Assembly: GCA_030737835.1 (NCBI GenBank)
Contig: CM060848.1
Span: 20,995,309 to 21,059,308, forward strand
Direction: 5' to 3'
Origin: Acorus gramineus
Taxonomy: Eukaryota > Streptophyta > Magnoliopsida > Acorales > Acoraceae
DNA length: 64,000 bases
Notes under the pieces: model-generated
Database searches by the model: none
Told to the model about the DNA's origin: nothing
What the model saw: only the letters and a program-made list of their open reading frames with translations
Program-made: the position numbers and the translations under genes
Part shown: one piece after another, positions 60,120 through 64,000 of the stretch
Layout: every line of letters starts with the position of its first letter
Numbering within the stretch: position 1 is the first letter of the stretch

Positions 60120-61008
60120 TGATGGATTGTTAAAATTTGAGTTTAATTTTCCTTATCATAGAATTTGAGTTTAATTCTCCTCATCAAAGATAGACAATGG
60201 GAAAATAATTCTTATCTTCTCAAGCGTTTTGTGAAAAATAAATAAATAAGAAACCCTTTTAGTTGTAAAAAATAGAAAAGAATAGCAGAAAATGCAAAGA
60301 TAGTGATATACTCAATCATTTTTGTAGTCCTAGATAACTGAGAATATGAAGATCAGGAAAAATACACGAAAGTATACATTTAATTTATTTCATAATATAT
60401 TTCATATTTGTGAAAGTATATACTCCATTAAACAAGCATATAAAATATGTTGAAATTGTAAAAGTGATGGAAGAAATGATTATCCCTATATTTTTCAAGA
60501 TACAAACAAATTGGATTCTCCTGTGTGCTTTTAAAATGGGTCATTTTTGTTAATCCGTGGTTCAAATCTTGCTGATAGCAGGTCTGGCTGAAAGAAACAA
60601 AAAAAGGAAAATGTATACAAAGAGGGTTGGTTTTTGTAGGCTCCATGTCCACAGTGAAATTGATTCTTTATGAAAAATGATATATCCAATTATGTTTGTA
60701 ATCTCCTCAGTAGTCGCCAACTCTTATTTTTGTAAAGTATATACTCTTCTAATAAAAATATATACTATTGTGCAAAATGAAATACATACTCTGATAAATC
60801 AATATATATTTCTATTTTACTGCAAAAAAAAAATCTAGTATACAGTATGTACTATAATATGATAACATATGTTCTCCTAATGAAGCATATAGTCGATTGA
60901 GGAACCATCTCTGAATTGCAGACGATGCTGCAAATGAGATTGAGTCTATCAACACTTCTTTATGTATTGGTCCAAGTGTTACCACCTTATGTAATGAATT
61001 TGAGCGCT

Positions 61009-61281
61009 GATACACACGGTTCTTTTTACAGCCCGTTCTGCAGTCTCATACGCTATGATAACGTAGTATATACTACACTATCATAGTGTATGAATCCTAT
61101 CATAGTATATATCTTTTTTTTTTTTTTCATTTTTTCACTATAAAAATAAATATACTAATGTATCTCAGTATATGCTTCATTTCATATAACAGCCTGCACT
61201 TCAAAAGGTGAGTGTATGATTATTATTTTTTTAAAAAAAAAAAAAAAAATAGACTACAATTGGGGTTGTGTGTATCTTTTT
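61009..61281. mobile_element. MITE, GATAYAC-end family
   Basis: Starts GATACACACGG and ends TTGTGTGTATC, perfect over 9 bp. The interior matches 23291-23530 (TACGCTATGATAACG, TATAACAGCCTGCACTT). Confidence 0.7.
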
Positions 61282-62130
61282 CTAAAATTAAAAATCCAAA
61301 CTCAGCGATATCCACATTCTAGACGATGTTGTGGCCCACATCGGTGATGGCAAGAGTTGGAGAATTTGTTGGGATGGATTTGATCAATCCATATCTCAAA
61401 ACCGCTAAAAAAAATCTCGTTTTAAATCCGTCTCAATTGATTTTTAAAAAACCCAAACTCATCCCATCCCATTCCTTTCAAAAGTAAACTTATTTAAGAA
61501 TCCCAATTTTCAAACTTTTTTTAAATATTTTTAATTCCTTTTTAGCTTATAAATTAAATAATTATCTTTATTTGTTATCCTATGTAATATTACTTAATAT
61601 GTGTTTATATATTTTATCAATTGTATTTATAATAAGTTAGATTTATTTACGTATTATTAGTTTTAAAAGATATAAGTGATTTATATGGGATAAATGGGAC
61701 GGAACAGGTTTTTCACTTGAATAACAAACTCATCATGTATCTTTTCCGGACGGATCGGTTTCGATTTAAGATTTAGGGGACTAAATTCATTCCAATAAGG
61801 TTGGGGGAGGAGTGGGTTTCCATTTATTCTATCCCATTGTCAGCAAACCTTGGATATGGGAGGGGTTGCAAAGTAAAGTGGGTGGTGAATGTTTTTTTTT
61901 TGTAAAGAAGACAGGGGTATGCAAATTAAATGAGGAATGCAAATCAGATCATTTTAAATGGATTTTATGCACCCATCTCCATTTAAAGGGGTGTGCACAC
62001 ATATTTGTGGTGTACAAATAAAGACACCCCCAAATCAAAGGGTGACTATTTGTGCATCTTTAATTTCTAAATAACCATCCTTTAAATGAATTTTATTCCT
62101 TAAGATTCATTCAAATATTCTTTTATAAGA

Positions 62131-62306
62131 ATTAAAATTAAAATATGGATGTCACATCATGATCAATACTAAAAATAGATATCCACATAATGATTAAATA
62201 TCTATTTTCAATTTTATAACAATTATTAAATATATTGTCATAACAATTAAAATTGAAAATAGATGTACATATTAAAAATATGGATGTCATATCATGATGA
62301 ATACAA
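62131..62306. repeat. AT-rich hairpin between direct repeats
   Basis: ATCTATTTTCAATTTTA (62200-62216) pairs perfectly with 62248-62264 around a 31-base loop. AATATGGATGTCACATCATG and a near copy flank it at 62141 and 62278. Confidence 0.7.
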
Positions 62307-62343
62307 TGGTACTGTGTGTATCTTTTTCCAATGAATTTTAATT

Positions 62344-62621
62344 GAAAAATGATACACTCAGTTACATACATCAACCAAAACTCAAACCTCACATGTTTGC
62401 ATTTTTTTTTAAATAGTAAACATCATCTAATGAGGTATATGCTTTGATAAAAAGTGTGTATCGCTCCATTTCAAGTTGAATGAATCCATTTTTAGTAAGT
62501 GTAAGAAAAAATTTAGTAAAATATATACATCATCTAATGAGGTATATACTTCATTGAATCTGCAACGAGGTATATAGGTCCGTGTTTTGGACTGAGAAAA
62601 AAATTGAGTGTAGCAGCACTC
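62344..62621 (-). mobile_element. MITE with TGTTACACT-type ends
   Basis: Same family as 42601-43165 and 46185-46474, in the orientation of the latter: CCAAAACTCAAACCTCACATG, TAGTAAACATCATCTAATGA, ending ATTGAGTGTAGCAGCACTC. Confidence 0.65.
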
Positions 62622-63439
62622 ATTTTAATTTGTAGTGTACTTGGGCCCGTCTGACCCAAAAAAGTGGCTAATCTTGGCCCATTAAAGTTGGCCCACTAAA
62701 CATCTGCAGTGATGCCAGACTCTAAAGCAGGAAAGCTGGAGAGGGGTCTGTCCAACATGTTACTTATTATAAAATTTGATGCCAATTATACGTTTTATAA
62801 GTTAATGTATGTTCTACTTTGGTGATCAACAATATCAGCATTGCATTCAGGACTAATCCTGTGAAATGAGAAGCCATGATATATATCCTAGATAATTGGG
62901 GATGAGCTTATGGTCATGTTTATTTTAAAACAATGAATAATGTTCTAATCAGTCTTGTTTTTAATCCGTAAAAGGTACAGAGAATTATTTTCAAAATTAG
63001 TTTATGTTAAAATATGGTTCTTTAAAAATAAATTTATATTCTAAATTGATTAAAAAGTAATCGAATATGAAAATCTATCCTCAATCAACTTCAGCATAAA
63101 TGTATTTTTATTGGCGTTTTAAACCTAAAAACCAAAATATAAAAAGACAAAAACAATTGGAATAACAATTGGATTAATGCTTTGCTTAAAGTTAGGGTAG
63201 CTTTAGTAGGGTCCTCACATGTGTAATCTTTTTATAATATAAGAGGACCATGATGACAATCTAGATGAAGATTGATTTATAGCAAGAAAATGGATGTCAC
63301 ATGATTTCCACCCCTACCAATTTAATTACAAAACCATTCATGAAACCTAAGGCTATTGGCATTACAGAAAATGGGCCCTATGATGGTGATGATATTCCAT
63401 TGTTTAAGACTGTAACAGGGAATTTAGAGTTCCTTAAAA

Positions 63440-63600
63440 TAAAGGAAAACTATTTCAAGTATTTTTTTTTTCCAACACTTATATTTATTGGTCCATAGAT
63501 TTGTTTTTGTTAGTATATCAAAACACATTCAATTTAGCAGTTACATTTTTTAAAGTCATTTCATCTCTTTTTCATTGTTTATCCAATTTTAGATTCTTTT
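63440..63600 (+). repeat. Dispersed repeat, copy 3
   Basis: Shares TTAGTATATCAAAACAC and flanking T-runs with 17550-17660 and 24955-25115. Confidence 0.5.
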
Positions 63601-64000
63601 TGTACACTATTATACGCTCATATACATCAATTGTCACATCAATCTATACATTGTTATGTATTTATATATTCTGATATATCTCCTACACTATTATCTATTC
63701 ATGTACATTGTTATGTAACATGCACATGCGAATGATATTCAAACAGAAAGATCTTCGAAAAAATAAATTGTTAACTTTGGAGTGTTTTATATGCTAAAAA
63801 ATTGATACCCCATTAAGCTTATAATAATGGACGGGGTACTTCACATTAGAGCTTTCACATAGGAGTAGACGTTTATTATAAAATTAAATCCTAATGTGAT
63901 CAGCTCTCTATTATAATACATATTATTTAATTAGACATATAATGGGGCCTTGTCCAAAATGCTATCGATCAATGAACCTTGTGTTATGTGCCACTACTAA

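Larger units (their letters stand above)
54411..64000. other. Repeat-rich region without recognised genes
   Basis: AT-rich, made of MITEs, hAT and Mutator-like elements and tandem duplications listed separately. I found no exon set encoding a known protein. A small ORF at 58471-58620 is noted. An hAT-like piece with GATGGCAA and TGACAATGG ends may lie at 61340-61850, but its target duplication does not fit. Confidence 0.5.

Noticed and set aside
61340..61850. Possible hAT element
   Set aside because: Ends GATGGCAA and TGACAATGG are suggestive but flanks show no 8-bp duplication.
63301..63498. 65-codon plus-strand frame
   Set aside because: Overlaps a dispersed repeat and ends in a T-run translation; no support.
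1..64000. CRISPR array, operon, phage or plasmid features
   Set aside because: None seen. Spliced genes and plant transposons show this is eukaryotic nuclear DNA.

Overview
This window is nuclear DNA from a flowering plant. It is AT-rich, its genes carry many GT-AG introns, and it holds plant-type promoters and plant SINEs, LINEs, hAT and Mutator-like elements. The first exons of the kinase, amidohydrolase and HAD genes are strongly GC-rich while later exons and introns are AT-rich. That gradient is commonest in monocots, so a monocot is my best guess, not a proof.

Five complete protein-coding genes can be reconstructed exon by exon. (1) Minus strand, 12399-16363: a phosphatidylinositol-4-phosphate 5-kinase with eight N-terminal MORN repeats (785 aa, 8 exons). 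(2) Plus strand, 26399-27278: a subgroup Ib bHLH transcription factor of the ORG2/bHLH38 iron-deficiency type (230 aa, 3 exons). (3) Minus strand, 31210-40210: a LAF3/YtcJ-type amidohydrolase with an N-terminal hydrophobic segment (573 aa, 14 exons). (4) Plus strand, 45713-45910: cytosolic ribosomal protein S28, with a long 5'UTR intron and a classic site II plus telo-box promoter. (5) Minus strand, 47556-52627: a HAD-superfamily hydrolase of the HDHD3/dehalogenase-like type (289 aa, 6 exons). The genes look like ordinary unlinked plant genes; nothing suggests a cluster.

Layout: 1-12.0 kb has no convincing gene (AT-rich repeats, a Mutator-like element, an LTR remnant); 12.0-16.6 kb is the kinase; 16.6-26.3 kb is a transposon graveyard (SINE, LINE and hAT insertions, some nested); 26.4-27.3 kb is the bHLH gene; 27.3-31.2 kb has tandem duplications and a MITE; 31.2-40.2 kb is the amidohydrolase, whose introns hold a LINE, an LTR, a SINE and an hAT element; 42.6-46.5 kb is RPS28, bracketed by related MITEs; 47.5-52.6 kb is the HAD gene; 52.7-64 kb is repeat-rich and without a recognised gene.

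The most striking structure is in intron 5 of the LAF3-like gene. An 803-bp hAT-type element with a perfect 8-bp target duplication carries, antisense to the host gene, what looks like the promoter, 5'UTR and B-box zinc-finger codons of a class V BBX (microprotein-type) gene. Also notable are a 5'-inverted (twin-primed) LINE inside a SINE with a 15-bp target duplication, a SINE and a LINE using the same target site, a stop-free 102-bp intron in the kinase domain, two uORFs before the kinase start, and a duplicated RING-like segment in the RPS28 leader intron. All calls come from reading the sequence; no database search was run.
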